A stretch of 64,000 bases of DNA from Protopterus annectens (Eukaryota > Chordata > Ceratodontiformes > Protopteridae): the NCBI RefSeq assembly GCF_019279795.1, contig NC_056748.1:612631416-612695415 (forward strand). The letters are read 5' to 3'. Within the stretch, counting starts at the first letter, position 1; each line of letters opens with the position of its first letter. Positions 8,959-20,018 of this stretch are shown one piece after another. Both the position numbers and the translations under genes were made by a program. The notes under the pieces were generated by a model. That model saw only the letters and a list, made by a program, of their open reading frames with translations, searched no databases and had not been told where the DNA came from.

Positions 8959-10867
8959 CCTACCTTTGCAGCTGCCAGAACCTTCTCGCCTGGCAGCACC
9001 TTTGGGAGGAAGGTTGGCACTTTTCAAAGAAAATTGGAGTTTGATCACCCAAGACAGATGGGTACTGGATATCATACATCACGGTTACAGGTTTTATTTC
9101 CATACCTTGCCTCCTTTCAAAGGCATGCCAGACATTCCTCCTCAACAAAGAATAGAGGCTCACAAGCAAATTTCTCTGTTACTCCAGATAGGGGCCATAC
9201 AGCCAGTTCCTATGCCAGAAAGGGGCCTAGGATTTTATTCTCGCCTGTTCCTAGTACCAAAGAAGGGGAACACGTGGAGACCAATTTTGGATTTATCTAT
9301 CCTCAACACTTATCTGGACATTCCCAAGTTCAAAATGTTGACGTTGCAGCAGCTTTTACCTCTGCTGGGCAAAGATCATTGGATGGTAACTTTGGATCTC
9401 AAGGAGGCTTACCTTCATGTTCCTATCAGACTAAGTTGCAGGAAGTATCTGCGTTTTCGAGCTGGGAATTCTCACTATCAGTTCTCTGCATTGCCCTTTG
9501 GCTTATCTACTGCGCCCAGAGTGTTCACGAAAGTTCTGGCTCCAGTGATAGCTTTCTTCAGGCTAAAAGGAATACAGATCTATCCTTATTTGGACGACTG
9601 CCTGATTCTGGCTCAAGGAAGGGAAGAGCTTCTTCAACATTTGGAATATGTGATAGCAGTGCTAAGATGCCTGGGGTATTCTGTGAACGAAATAAAGTCC
9701 AGTCTAGTTACCCTCTCAGGACATGTGCTTTCTGGGTGTGAGACTGAATACAGCATCCCAGATAGCCTTTTTAACCCGGACAAACAAAAGAGTCTATCCC
9801 TTTACTTCCATCAACTATCTCATCAGTCCGGGCTGACTGCAAGGACAGTCCTTCAAGCCTTAGGGTTCATGGCATCTTGTATTCTGGTGCTTCCCAATGC
9901 CAAACTGCATATGAGGAAGCTACAATGGTATCTCAAAAATGTATGGACACAGCACTGCCAGGATCTGGACACTGTCATTCAAATAATACCTTGCATTCAA
10001 AAGGAATTTTTGTGGTGGGCTCAGGAATGTCACCTAAACAAGGGACTCTCTGTGACCCGGCCAGAGGTGAGTCAGATTTTAACGGCAGATGCCTCAGACA
10101 AAGATTGGGGAGCTCATCTAAATGGAAAGTGGATACACCACAAGTGGCCTGCCAGACTACAACATCTACATATCAACATGAAGGAGATGTTAGCAGTCCA
10201 GTTTGCATTAATAGCTTTCAAGGATTTACTTCTTCCAGGGCAGGTGTTGATTCTAACAGACAACACAACTGTCATGTGGTACATCAACAAGCAAGGGGGA
10301 ACACATTCTTATCCTCTATGCAGGCAAGCAATGATTTTGTGGGAGACTGCTCTCAGTTTACAACTAAGTCTTCAGGCAAGGTTTCTGCCGGGAGCACAGA
10401 ACTCCTTAGCAGATGTGTTAAGCAGACAAATCATGGATCCCCACGAGTGGGAACTGGATCTTCATGTATTTCAGAAATTGACAGTGTCTTGGGGAACTCC
10501 AGACATAGATCTGTTCGCTTCTCCACTAAACCACCAGCTGCCAAAGTTTTGCACAAAGCGGTTTCATCCCACAGCTTGGAAAGTGGATGCTCTTTCTTTC
10601 AGTTGGAAAAATCTTCATGTGTATGCCTTTCCACCTCTGCCTCTCCTCCCAAAGGTACTTCTGAAGGTCAGACAGGACAAGCCAAGGATGATTTTGATAG
10701 CTCCAGATTGGCCTCGACAGCACTGGTACCCATTACTGAGAAGTCTAGTACGGAAGCCTCCATGGCCTTTGCCTTTGATTCCACATCTGTTGTCCCAGGA
10801 GGACAGTCATTTGCTCAATGTCAAACTTCACTCTCTTCACCTAACAGCATGGCATATTCTGTTTTAA
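8822..10867 (+). CDS. Reverse transcriptase / RNase H / methyltransferase-like polyprotein (copy D)
   Basis: This is an open 681-codon frame that copies element RNA into DNA. The RT part shows FYSRLFLVPKK, WRPILDLSILN, LDLKEAYLHVPI, FSALPFGLSTAPRVFTK and an intact YLDD at about 9586-9597. RNase H follows: Asp in TADASDKDWGAH, Glu in NMKEMLA, Asp in TDNTTVMWY, Asp in LADVLSRQ. The tail (DIDLFASPLNHQLPKFC ... IAPDWPRQHWYP) matches the methyltransferase-like domain known in DIRS elements. A local out-of-frame patch (about 9718-9775) replaces the FLGA-like block. The 5' end overlaps gag, so expression may use a frameshift or internal start; which is unknown. Confidence 0.92.
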   Translation: MIPSLGVDLGVAGAEVRALSGLEQGVLLHSLRVRAGVSPFVNRPNDLPLQLPEPSRLAAPLGGRLALFKENWSLITQDRWVLDIIHHGYRFYFHTLPPFKGMPDIPPQQRIEAHKQISLLLQIGAIQPVPMPERGLGFYSRLFLVPKKGNTWRPILDLSILNTYLDIPKFKMLTLQQLLPLLGKDHWMVTLDLKEAYLHVPIRLSCRKYLRFRAGNSHYQFSALPFGLSTAPRVFTKVLAPVIAFFRLKGIQIYPYLDDCLILAQGREELLQHLEYVIAVLRCLGYSVNEIKSSLVTLSGHVLSGCETEYSIPDSLFNPDKQKSLSLYFHQLSHQSGLTARTVLQALGFMASCILVLPNAKLHMRKLQWYLKNVWTQHCQDLDTVIQIIPCIQKEFLWWAQECHLNKGLSVTRPEVSQILTADASDKDWGAHLNGKWIHHKWPARLQHLHINMKEMLAVQFALIAFKDLLLPGQVLILTDNTTVMWYINKQGGTHSYPLCRQAMILWETALSLQLSLQARFLPGAQNSLADVLSRQIMDPHEWELDLHVFQKLTVSWGTPDIDLFASPLNHQLPKFCTKRFHPTAWKVDALSFSWKNLHVYAFPPLPLLPKVLLKVRQDKPRMILIAPDWPRQHWYPLLRSLVRKPPWPLPLIPHLLSQEDSHLLNVKLHSLHLTAWHILF

Positions 10868-11903
10868 ACCATAGAGGGTCTCAACTTCCACAACAAGTTT
10901 TGAATGTGATTTTGGAAGCTAGAAGGCCTAGTACAAGGAAAGTGTACGCAGATAAATGGAAGAGATTTTTATTTTGGAGTGCAGCTAAGGATTTGGATGT
11001 TTCTGAGCCTGTTAAGTGTGACTCTTCAATATCTTACTGAGTTATTGGACAAAGGTTTGTCCTTCTCTTCTATTAAGATTCATGCTGCAGCAATTTCAGC
11101 TCACTACGATTGTGACCCACCATTGTTTTCTCATCCTTTGTTCAAGCAATTTCTTAGAGGGGCAAAGAATATAAGACCCCCACGAAGGGCTCCTACTCCT
11201 GCTTGGGATCTCAATTTTGTGTTGGAGAAACTCACTCTACAACCTTTTGAGCCTGCAGCTTCTGCTAAGTTGAAATATTTGTCATGGAAGACTGCTTTTT
11301 TGTTGGCCATTACCTCTGCAAGAAGGGTTTCTGAATTGCAGGCCCTTATGGCAGTTGAGCCTTTCTTAATTTTCCATAAGGATAGGGTATCTTTACGTAC
11401 TAATCCTTCCTTTATGCCCAAAGTGGTTTCTAGTGTGGCTTTAAACCAAACTATTCATTTGCCTACTTTTTATGCAAATCCCCAAACTAAAGGGGAAAAG
11501 ATTTTGCACACTTTAGATGTACACAGGCAGTTGCGATATTATTTGGACAGAACTAAAGGGTTCAGACAATCTCAGCAGTTATTAGTTTCTTTTGCTTTGT
11601 GCTCTCAGGGCAAGCCCGTGTCAAAACAAACTATTTCTAAGTGGATTGGATTTTGCATTGCTTTCTGTTATTCCCATCATGGCAAAGAGATTCCAGCTGG
11701 GATTAGGCCTCATTCCACTAGGGCTACTGCCACTTCAACAGCTTTTTGAGGGGGTGGCTACTAAGGATATTTTGGAGGCAGCCACTTGGAGTTCAGTGCA
11801 TACCTTCTCTAGGCATTACCACCTTCCACTGTACTCTAAATCCAGGGCTGGGTTTGCCACTGCTGTGTTGCAGGGCATTTTGGCAGCTCCTGCTTCATTA
11901 TAG
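10849..11903 (+). pseudogene. Tyrosine recombinase, two frameshifts (copy D)
   Basis: The start ATG at 10849 overlaps the pol stop by 19 bases. It has the N-terminal ILEARRPSTRKVYADKWKRF block, catalytic Arg in SARRVSELQALM, the HSTRATATSTAF box and SRHYHLPLY with the likely nucleophile. The frame slips near 11020, and again near 11745 where T and G runs are each one base shorter than in siblings. Otherwise it is conserved along its length. The stop is just before the ICR. Confidence 0.88.
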
Positions 11904-11940
11904 TTTAGCCATCCTCCCTTTCCTCTGCTTTGGGATTCTA

Positions 11941-12038
11941 CCCAAGTGTTAGGACTGCAGCAATGTGAGATGAAGAACATAGTACAGTTTTGTACCTACC
12001 ATAAATGTAGATGTTGAAGATCCACATTGCTGCAGTCC
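11941..12038 (+). repeat. ICR, copy D
   Basis: CCCAAGTGTTAGGACTGCAG at the left arm and CATTGCTGCAGTCC at the right arm surround GAACATAGTACAG. The left arm is the reverse complement of the 5' tip region, the right arm that of the 3' tip region. Confidence 0.93.
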
Positions 12039-12212
12039 AATTACCCTCCCTCCTTCCCCTCTGTAGTTTGAGGTGGTTGTGGGGGTTGGGTTATCCATCT
12101 GAGGTATATTGCATATTGTATATATTGTATATATTTTTGGTGTTAGGCTGGTTGGTTGTTTAGTTGTTGTCTATGGGTTTTGACCTTTCTTTTTAGGGTC
12201 TTCTGACATCTG

Positions 12213-12416
12213 GGGCAAGAAAAGACTGAGGATATGACGTCGGTCATGCGCATTTGTACCCTGACGTTCTGATGTCAGTCAAATGCGCCTTGACCGACGT
12301 CAGCCTTATACTCTGATATTCGGGCCGACCGAGGGACAGCGGACTACCCAAGTGTTAGGACTGCAGCAATGTGGATCTTCGAACATCTACATTTATGGTA
12401 GGTACAAAACTGTACT
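12213..12416 (+). repeat. 3' ITR, copy D
   Basis: Inverse of 6917-7092 except for the outermost part: it ends GGATCTTCGAACATC then about 30 bases up to GTACT that the 5' end lacks, the usual asymmetric DIRS terminus. Confidence 0.93.
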
Positions 12417-12803
12417 TTACTGGGTCTGTGCTTAGAAGGCATGCTTGGCTTAAGGAGCAATATCTGCCTGATCATGTTAAAGCAAAATTGTTGGATACTC
12501 CTTTAAATAAGGACTGCCTGTTTCGCAATAAGGCTGAAGAAGTTGTAAAAAAAGATGGAAGCTAAAGCTAAATCTACGCAAACTGTAAAAGATTTCTTAC
12601 AAGTGTAATCTCCAACCTTTAGTAGGCACTGGCCTACTAAGAACTGGTCCTTTCCAGCTCCTTCCATATCCTCTCAATCCAAATCCAGACACACGAAAAG
12701 CACCAGGTTTCAATCCCAGGGGACTCTCAGACCTATGCAATGGGGGGCCTCCACTTCCAAATCTGGAAATAAGACACCCCCCTGTGATAAACAGTCTCAA
12801 TGA
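12417..12803 (+). pseudogene. DIRS gag C-terminus, part 2 (copy C)
   Basis: Continues gag of copy C after copy D: RRHAWLKEQYLPDHVKAKLL, then the QTVKDFLQV-like block and a basic tail ending at a TGA near 12801. One frame break near 12550 falls in an A run. Overlaps the start of the pol frame. Confidence 0.85.
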
Positions 12804-12804
12804 C

Positions 12805-14731
12805 TTTCCTTTACAATTACCAAGCACTTACATTTAGCCTCCCCTTTGGGGGGAAAGATGGCTTTTCATGCAAATAACTGGGAACTCATAACCCAGGACA
12901 AATGGGTTTTAAATATAGTGTCCCAGGGATACAGATTTAATTTCCACACGTTGCCAACACCAAACGGGTGGCCAGACCTGCCCTCAAATCAGTGGGCAGA
13001 GGCTCAGAAGCAAGTACTTTCCCTCTTAAACATGGGGGCTATTCAGCCGGTACCAGAAGAGGAAAAGGGACAAGGTTTCTATTCCAGGCTTTTCCTAGTA
13101 CCCAGAAAAGACAAATCATGGCGTCCAATTCTGGACCTGTCTACTCTAAACACCTTTCTGGACATTCCAAAATACAAGATGCTGACTCTTCACCAGTTAC
13201 TTCTTATGCTAGGCAAAGATGCCTGGTTGGCAACTCTAGATTTAAAAGAAGCTTACCTGCATGTCCCAGACAGGGAATCTTGCAGAAGATACCTACGATT
13301 CAAAGCAGGCTACTAACAATATCAGTTCTCTGCACTGCCCCATGGCTTGTCTACTGCGCCCAGAGTATTCACAAAGTGCCTGGCTCCAGTAATTGCATTC
13401 TGCAGGCAAAGAAATATTCAAAGATATCCATACCTGGACGATTGTCTAATTCAGGCAGAAAACCAGGCCATACTTCTAAATCATCTGGCGTTTGTATAAA
13501 AAAAAAAAAAAAAAAAAAAAAGGTTCTAACTTGTCTAGGGTACACCGTAAATGAAAAGAAATCACAACTGTTACCCTCTCAACAGATTACATTCCTGGGT
13601 GCAAGCTTCAATACAACTGCCCAGATGGCTTTCCTCATGCCAGAAAACCAAATTCATTTTGTAACTTACTTCAAACAAGTGGCCACAAAAACCCTGCTTA
13701 TCTACAAGACAAATACTGCAAGCCTTGGGGTTCATGGCCTCTCCTGCATTCTTCTAATTCCATATGCAAGACTGCATTTGAGGAAACCTCAGTGGTACTT
13801 AAAAAGTCTATGGAGTCAACATTGTCACAGCCTAGAAACAATGATTCCAATCATACCTTGCCTACGCCTGAAGTTCCTATGGTGAGCAGAGACCTGCCAC
13901 CAAAACAAGGGACTACCATTCACTCTATCCCCTGCTGCCCAAACCCTAACTACAGATGCAGACTATGCATTTGCGGGCTCACCTGGCAGGGAAGTGCATT
14001 CAGGGCAAATGGAACCCAAATCAAATGCACCTACATATCTATCAAAAAGAAATGTTAGCTGTACAGAATGCTCTGACAGCCTTCAAGGACTACATTCCTC
14101 CAGGACAGCTAATGGTAAAGACAGACAACACTATGGTTATGTGGTACATAAACAAGCAGGGGGGTACACATTCCTACCCCCTCTGCAGACTAGCCATTGG
14201 CATTGTGGAACACGGCCTTGAGCTACCTAAGTGCACCTACAAGCTCAATTCCTGCCAGGAAAATTAAATACACTGGCAGACGGACTAAGCAGAAATCTCA
14301 TGAACCCACACGAGTGGAGACTGGAACCATGGATTTTCAACATGTTGACAAGCAAATGGGGGAGCCCATACATATATCTCTTTGCCTCCCCCCGGAACTA
14401 CCAGTTGGATAAATTTTGCACAAGGACTCCCCACAAAAAAGCCTGGAAAGTGGATGCTCTGTCCTTCAGCTGGAAAAACCTATCAGTCCACCCCTTTCCA
14501 CCTCTGCCTCTTCTCTGCAAAGTTCTGTTAAAAGTCAAACAGGACAAACCAAGAATGATTTTGATTGCTCCAGACTGGCCACGCCAACACTGGTACCCGC
14601 TCCTGCGCAGTGTGTCACAAATGTCTCCATGGCACCTGCCTCAGACACCTTCCTTACTGTCTAAGCAGGAGAACCAGATTCTGCACCCTCAGCTCCCAAC
14701 ATTGAACCTTGCAGCTTGGCTAATCACTTAA
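12805..14731 (+). pseudogene. RT / RNase H / MT-like ORF, frameshifted (copy C)
   Basis: The RT blocks FYSRLFLVPRKDK, RPILDLSTLN and LDLKEAYLHVP are followed by an intact YLDD near 13430. An A run of about 24 at 13499-13521 disrupts the frame where siblings have a short A run. RNase H motifs (TDNTMVMWY, LADGLSRN) and the IAPDWPRQHWYPLL tail are present in the last frame, which ends at 14731. At least four frame changes; inactive. Confidence 0.87.
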
Positions 14732-14739
14732 ATTCACCA

Positions 14740-15201
14740 TTAGCATCCCTCAGCAAACCTGTGATGGATGTCATCTTGGAGGCGAGAAGACCTAGTACTA
14801 GAAAATATGCTGACAAACGGAAAAGATTCTGTGCTCGGAATCAATCTTAAGGAATGTGAGCACAGCAGCGCCCAATTTACCTCAGATTTTACAATACTTA
14901 ACTGAGATGCTTCACAAGGGCCTCTCTTTTTCCCTCCATTAAAATCCATGCTTCAGCCATTTCAGCTCATTATAACACAGAACCTCCCCTCTTCTCTCAT
15001 CCTCTGCTCAAGCAGTACCTCAGAGGGGCCAAAAACTTGAGACCACCCAGAAGAGCTCCAACCCCTGCCTGGGACCTTTACTTTGTATTGGAGAAACTCA
15101 CTCTACCTCCTTTCGAGCCAGCTGCTACTGCAGACTTAAAATTTCTTTCTTGGAAAACAGCCTTCCTTCTAGCAATCTCTTCAGCTAGAAGGATATCTGA
15201 G
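14740..15201 (+). pseudogene. Tyrosine recombinase, part 1 (copy C)
   Basis: Frame-broken N-terminal half. The readable segment 15037-15201 gives PPRRAPTPAWDL and the first catalytic Arg in SSARRISE. It stops at the insertion point of copy E (TCTGAG^TTGCATG); the rest is at 33846-34412. Confidence 0.85.
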
Positions 15202-15392
15202 ATGTTCATCGTGTTTCACTGTTGCAGTCATTACAATTGGGTTATCCTACTGGCAAGCTACCCACAGTCGGCCTGAATTCCAAAGTCTAGGTCCGGCGTC
15301 GGTTGCCGTCGCCTCCTCCCTGACATCAGTGCGCCAGGGTTATAAAAGATGCAGCCAGTGCCATTTTCTTCAGTCTTTCTTGCCGCGCGGTG
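15202..15392 (+). repeat. 5' ITR with promoter, copy E
   Basis: A CRE-like TGACATCA at 15321-15328 lies 13 bases before TATAAAA at 15341-15347, then CTTCAGTCTTTCTTGCCGCG. The copy word CAATTGGG recurs in the ICR and 3' ITR. Confidence 0.87.
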
Positions 15393-15521
15393 CCCAAAGC
15401 AAAAGCAGTTCGCAAGTGCCGGTCGGCCGACTCCTGAGATTTTCAAATTCAAATTTCAGATCTGAAGTCTTCATTAAAGCTAAGTACCCCATTGGGCAAA
15501 CTTTTTTCTTGCTCCAGACCG

Positions 15522-16322
15522 ATGTCAGAAAAAGTTAATGATTGTATTTCTTGTGGGAAGCAAATACCTCATAAGGATTTTCATTCTTACTGTATTCCTT
15601 GCCTAGGCCCTGACCATAACATTGCTAGTTGTCGGTTTTGTGCTAGATTTAACCAACGCACTATTAAGCGTCGGTATGATTTTGCATTCCATTACTTTGT
15701 CAGGATTCAATTATAACATGCCGTCGGAACAGCCGACTACCAGAGTCTTTAAAACGCGCAAGGAAAAAGAGAAGGACAGGCATCCGAGATCCAAAACTGA
15801 CGAGGCTTCCACTAGGCCTGTCACCGGTTCTCAGGCGCTTTCGCAGCCCCTGACGCCCGCTACCTCAGAGCCACAGGCCTCTTCCGACTCCCACGTGGAG
15901 CCGACTAGGCCACTGGAAACTCAAGGTATTGGACACTCGGAAAACTATTCCCTCAGATCGGTCCGGAGCCGCTGAGCAGGCATCGGCTTCTAACAGTGTT
16001 TTCAGGCCTACACAGTTATATGTGAAACCTACTTCAGCTTCAAAGGGCCGAAGACCTAATTACTTTGATCAGGGGTTCCCATCCCCCTCCTGATAAGAGG
16101 CCTAGGCAAGAGATAGAATATGAATCTTCAGACTAGGTTTCCATTTCCTCTGATTCCTCCTCTGAACAGGAATATTCTATTCCTCCCTATGAGGATTCTG
16201 ATGCTGAAGAATCTATCCCTTCAGCCTCTCCTCCTGAGGATTATTCTTTTGGAGAGACCCCTGCATACTTTGAGGGAGCATTTCCACTGAGAGAGCCAAG
16301 ATTACTCAGAATCCAAGAAAGC
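15522..16322 (+). pseudogene. DIRS gag-like protein, part 1 (copy E)
   Basis: Begins MSEKVNDCISCGKQIPHKDF with the Cys/His array CxxC-H-H-CxxCLGxxH-CxxC intact, then a Ser/Pro-rich region. Frameshifts and an internal deletion near 16046 follow. The last 277 bases recur almost unchanged at 17982-18257 on the other side of the CR1 insertion. Confidence 0.85.
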
Positions 16323-16323
16323 C

Positions 16324-16740
16324 TTACCACAGGGTTGATGAGGGTAAGGCAGTTCACACAGCCTACCTTGACCTTGCAAAAGCTTTCGACACAATACCCC
16401 ACTCGGGTATCATAGAAAAGCTCACCAGCTTAAATGTAAACCCATATGTCACAAGATGGGTTGCAAACTGGCTCAAGGACAGAACCCACAGGGTTAGAGT
16501 TGCTGGTGCCATGTCAGACTCCAAGCCGGTTACAAGCGGTGTCCCACAGGGCTCAGTCCTGGGCCCCCTCTTGTTCGGCATCTACTTTTCAGAAGTGCAG
16601 GCAAACATAGGAGGATTGCGGCTGACAAAGTTTGCAGATGACTGCAAACTGGGCGCCATAGTTGAAAATCCATCAGACACAGATATCCTTCAGAGAGGTC
16701 TCATAGAAACGGATAACTGGTGCCAGAGCCATGGCCTTAA
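16324..16740 (+). pseudogene. CR1-like reverse transcriptase, part 1
   Basis: Blocks DLAKAFDTIPHSGI, SGVPQGSVLGPLLFGIY and KFADDCKLG with an intact FADD catalytic motif. It is open until the MITE at 16741. Reading resumes in the same frame after the MITE if one TTAA copy is discounted. Confidence 0.87.
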
Positions 16741-17041
16741 CTCATTCCCTCCAGTACAACTCTTTTGAGTGTGTACCTTTAACTCCTAGTGGGTGTGGCC
16801 TGAGCCTTTAAAAATGAAGTTATCACCTTACAATTTTAACAAATACTCATTGACAGAGGTCAAATATCAATACAATTGTGTTTGCCATCAAGTATGCTTC
16901 AAGATAAAATATTCTGATACCTTGTATGAAGCATGGTTTTGGAATTATTAATGCAAGTATGAACAAGTAATATTTGACACCTAGAGGAGCAGTAGGAGGT
17001 AACTGCAGATGCACCTGGAGGCATCACTCTGATGTAATGAG
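16741..17041 (+). mobile_element. TTAA-flanked MITE (piggyBac-type)
   Basis: A 301-bp non-coding insert lies between two TTAA copies (16737-16740 and 17042-17045). Its ends are imperfect inverted repeats, CTCATTCCCTCC and GATGTAATGAG. TTAA duplication is the hallmark of piggyBac-family transposition; no transposase is present. Confidence 0.75.
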
Positions 17042-17045
17042 TTAA

Positions 17046-17786
17046 GCTAAACGCCAAAAAATGTATAGTCATACCCTTTGGTAAAAACAAGGTAACCCCA
17101 AGTTACCACATAGGTGGCAATCCATTAAGCACAGAAGAGGTTATCAGGGACCTGGGGACCCAAGTTGACAGTAACCTTTCTTTTGACACTCACATTGCCA
17201 AAGTGGTTAGGAGGACCTTCTACATTGCCCACCTGATTATGAAGGGATTCACATCCAGATCAAGGGAGGTCATTGTTCCCCTGTACGCTTCACTTATCAG
17301 ACCAATGATTGAGTACAATGCCCCATTCGGAATGTATCTTACCCGACACCTGCAGCAATTGGTAAGACCCCAAAAGTTCCTCACCAAAAGGATAAAGGGG
17401 CTCAAAAATATGCCATAAGCTGCCCGACTGAAGAAACTCCAGCCCTATTCAGTCGCATACCGTCTGCTCAGAGGTGACCTGTGCCTGACATACAAGGCCA
17501 TGTCCAACCCGGAATTAATGGACATGCTCCACCTCAAAAAATCCAAATCCACCAGAGCCACAAGAGCAAGAGACTTAAACCTCAACACGGATATAAATAG
17601 GACATGCTGGAGGGACAGATTCATCACCCAGAGGCTCCCTATGCTGTGGAACAGAATCCCGGTCCATGTGAGACAGAGCACTTGCTGGCTCTGTTCAAGA
17701 GGAATCTTGACCAGTGGATGGGAGATCGTAGGTTTACCCCGAGGATCATCTCTGTGTCACTGCTGGACAGAGGCACGGCAAACTAA
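17046..17786 (+). pseudogene. CR1-like reverse transcriptase, part 2 (C-terminus)
   Basis: Continues with LNAKKCIVIPFGKN, VIRDLGTQVDSNLSFDTHI, an in-frame stop near 17417, and the typical C-terminal LPMLWNRIPVHVRQS block. The frame ends in VSLLDRGTAN just before the tail. Confidence 0.87.
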
Positions 17787-17890
17787 TGGGTATAGTATTC
17801 TTCAACCTAAGGGGTGGTGAAAGCCACACAACTCTGGCTAGGCTTATAAATGCCCTAGGGCAGATAGCCTAGTATGAACCTATGAACCTA

Positions 17891-19160
17891 AAGGCAAAGA
17901 CTAAAGCAGCTCTAAAGACAAAGAAACAAGTACAGCATTCTCCTGGATAGGCCACCATGCCTAAAAAACAGATGCTTAAAATGGCCGAAGACCTAATTAC
18001 TTGATCAGGGGTTCCCATCCCCCTCCTGATAAGAGGCCTAGGCAAGAGATAGAATACGAATCTTCAGACTAGGTTTCCATTTCCTCTGATTCCTCCTCTG
18101 AACAGGAATATTCTATTCCTCCCTAGGATTCTGATGCTGAAGAATCTGTCCCTTCAGCCTCTCCTCCTGAGGATTATTCTTTTGGGGAGACCCTGCATAC
18201 TATGAGGGAGCATTTCCACTGAGAGAGCCAAGATTACTCAGAATCCAAGAAAAGGCTCAGAGACTTCCTTTTATTACCTCAGCACAGGCCCCTTGCTATC
18301 CCTACTGTTTTAGACATTGTAGATGATGTATTTGCAGAGTCCAGCCTGTCTCCTGACTCTCTACCACCAGCTCCAGTTAAGCCAGATGGATACTACAGGG
18401 TTCCTGATTCAAATAAATTTCTTTATAAAAACCCTGCTGCTGACCCAGAAACTATCTCTCAGGGTCCCAGAGGGGTCAAGGCTTCCACTGCAAAAAACCC
18501 TATCCCCCCCTAATAGGGATTCAAGGGCCCTGGACATCTGGGGAAAAAAGATTTATACTTCTGCTACCTTGGCTGTAAGAGCTTTAAATTGCCAGTTTCA
18601 TATGCTTAAATATCAGCAATATGTTATGTCACTGTTTAAACAGAAAATGTTGGCAAATTCAGAATGTGCAGAAAACAAAGAAATGCAGGATTTATTGCAT
18701 GCAGCTGAACAAGTAGGAAAGCATACTTTGCAATGTGGTTTTGATTCTCTAGAGGCCTCCTGCAGGGCCACGGTTACAGGTTCTGTCATTAGGAGGCATG
18801 CTTGGTTGAAAGAACAGAATCTGCCTGATCATGTTAAAGCAAAACTATTAGATGCTCCATTACAGCATGATACTTTCTTGGCTGTTAAAGCAGAAGAGGT
18901 GTTTGAAGAAAATGGAGGACAAAGCTGAATCTATGCAAACAGTCATGGACTTCTTGCAGGTACAGCCTCCCAGATTTAGCAGGAACTGGCCTACAAAGAA
19001 TTGGGCCTTTCCAGTGTCAGACAGGCCACAGAGAGGCAGATACAGATGCTCAAGAGGCAGATCACAGCCCCAAGGCTCATACAGGCCTAAACAATGGGGT
19101 GCTTCTACCTCCAAAAGTGGAGAGGAAAAATCACAGCCATACAGGAAACAGTCTCAATGA
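17891..19160 (+). pseudogene. DIRS gag-like protein, part 2 (copy E)
   Basis: Resumes upstream of the left copy because of the duplication flanking the LINE. The blocks PEDYSFGETLHTMREHF, LNCQFHMLKYQQY, EQVGKHTLQCGFDS, RRHAWLKEQNLPDH and a basic RGRYRCSRGR tail are present. The longest open pieces are 18323-18928 and 18852-19160 in different frames. Stop at 19158-19160. Confidence 0.87.
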
Positions 19161-20018
19161 CTTTCCCCTGCCAGCACCAAGCACTTATCTTCTGGCAGCC
19201 CCTTTGGGGGGAAAACTGGCACTTTTTTCACAAAATTGGCACATGATCACCCAGGACAAATGGGTCCTAAATATTGTATCACAAGACTACAGGTTCCACT
19301 TTCACGCCCTGCCAAGGCAAAACGGTATGCCAGACCTGCCACGCAATCAGTGGGCAGAGGCACAAAAACAAGTTTCATCCCTCATGAACATGAGAGCTAT
19401 TCAATTAGTACCACAGCAAGAGCAGGGACTAGGATTCTACTCAAGGCTATTCTTGGTGCCCAGAAAGGACAAAACCTGGAGACCAATACTGGACCTGTCT
19501 ATCCTAAACACATTCCTGGATATTCCAAAATTCAAAATGTTAACTCTGCAGCAGCTTCTGCCCATGCTGGGCAAGAGGGCTTGGCTTGTGACTTTAGACC
19601 TGAAAGAGGCATACCTGCATGTCCCAATCAGGCAATCATGCAGAAGATACCTCAGATTTATAGCTGGCTTAATGCATTACCAATTCTCTGCACTGCCCTT
19701 TGGCTTATCTAATGCACCCAGAGTCTTCACAAAATGCCTGGCACCAGTGATTGCATTTTGCAAACAGAGGAATACAAATATATCCTTACTTGGACGACTG
19801 CCTTATTCAAGCAGAGAACAAGGACATTCTACTACAGCATCTGGCATTTGTAAAAAGATTACTAACAGGTCTAGGGTACACAGTAAACGAAAAGAAATCA
19901 AAACTCGTACCCTTTCAAGAGATAATATTCCTGGGTGCAAGCTTAAATACAACTGCCCAGACTGCTTATCTCACGCCAGACAACTGACTATTTCAAAATG
20001 TTGGCAACAAAGTCCCAG
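19161..20018 (+). pseudogene. RT / RNase H ORF, part 1 (copy E)
   Basis: A long open RT segment: LAAPLGGKLALFSQNWHMIT, FYSRLFLVPRKDK, RPILDLSILN, LDLKEAYLHVPI and FSALPFGLSNAPRVF. After a one-base slip near 19770 comes an intact YLDD and FLGASLNTT. It overlaps the gag end in another frame. Copy F splits it at CCCAG^TTATCTG. Confidence 0.9.

Larger units (their letters stand above)
6917..12416 (+). mobile_element. DIRS copy D (best-preserved copy), inserted in copy C gag
   Basis: This is a 5.5-kb full-length element with 5' ITR, gag, RT/RNase H, YR, ICR, spacer and 3' ITR. Left junction GCTG|ATGTTC and right junction GTACT|TTACTGGG together give the uninterrupted gag reading GCTGTTACTGGG, as in sibling gag genes, so no target duplication was made. 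Its ITR subfamily (CTCACATTGCTGCAG) differs from copies C, E and F and is shared with copy H. Confidence 0.95.
16324..17890 (+). mobile_element. CR1-like LINE, 5'-truncated, in copy E gag
   Basis: This is the 3' part of a non-LTR retrotransposon: RT from the AYLDLAKAFDTIPH block to the C-terminus, a short 3' UTR and a tail of TATGAACC units. 5' truncation is usual for LINEs. A TTAA-flanked MITE splits the RT. CR1-like placement rests on the RT blocks and the tail, from memory. Confidence 0.85.

Noticed and set aside
9034-9741. Long + strand ORF of 235 codons inside copy D
   Set aside because: Shadow frame of the RT ORF 8822-10867; Ser/Gly-rich with no motif, and the same shadow appears in every copy.
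11941-12038. Repeated GAACATAGTACAG units as a CRISPR-like or regulatory array
   Set aside because: They occur once per element and are the ICRs of DIRS copies, explained by the joined ends.
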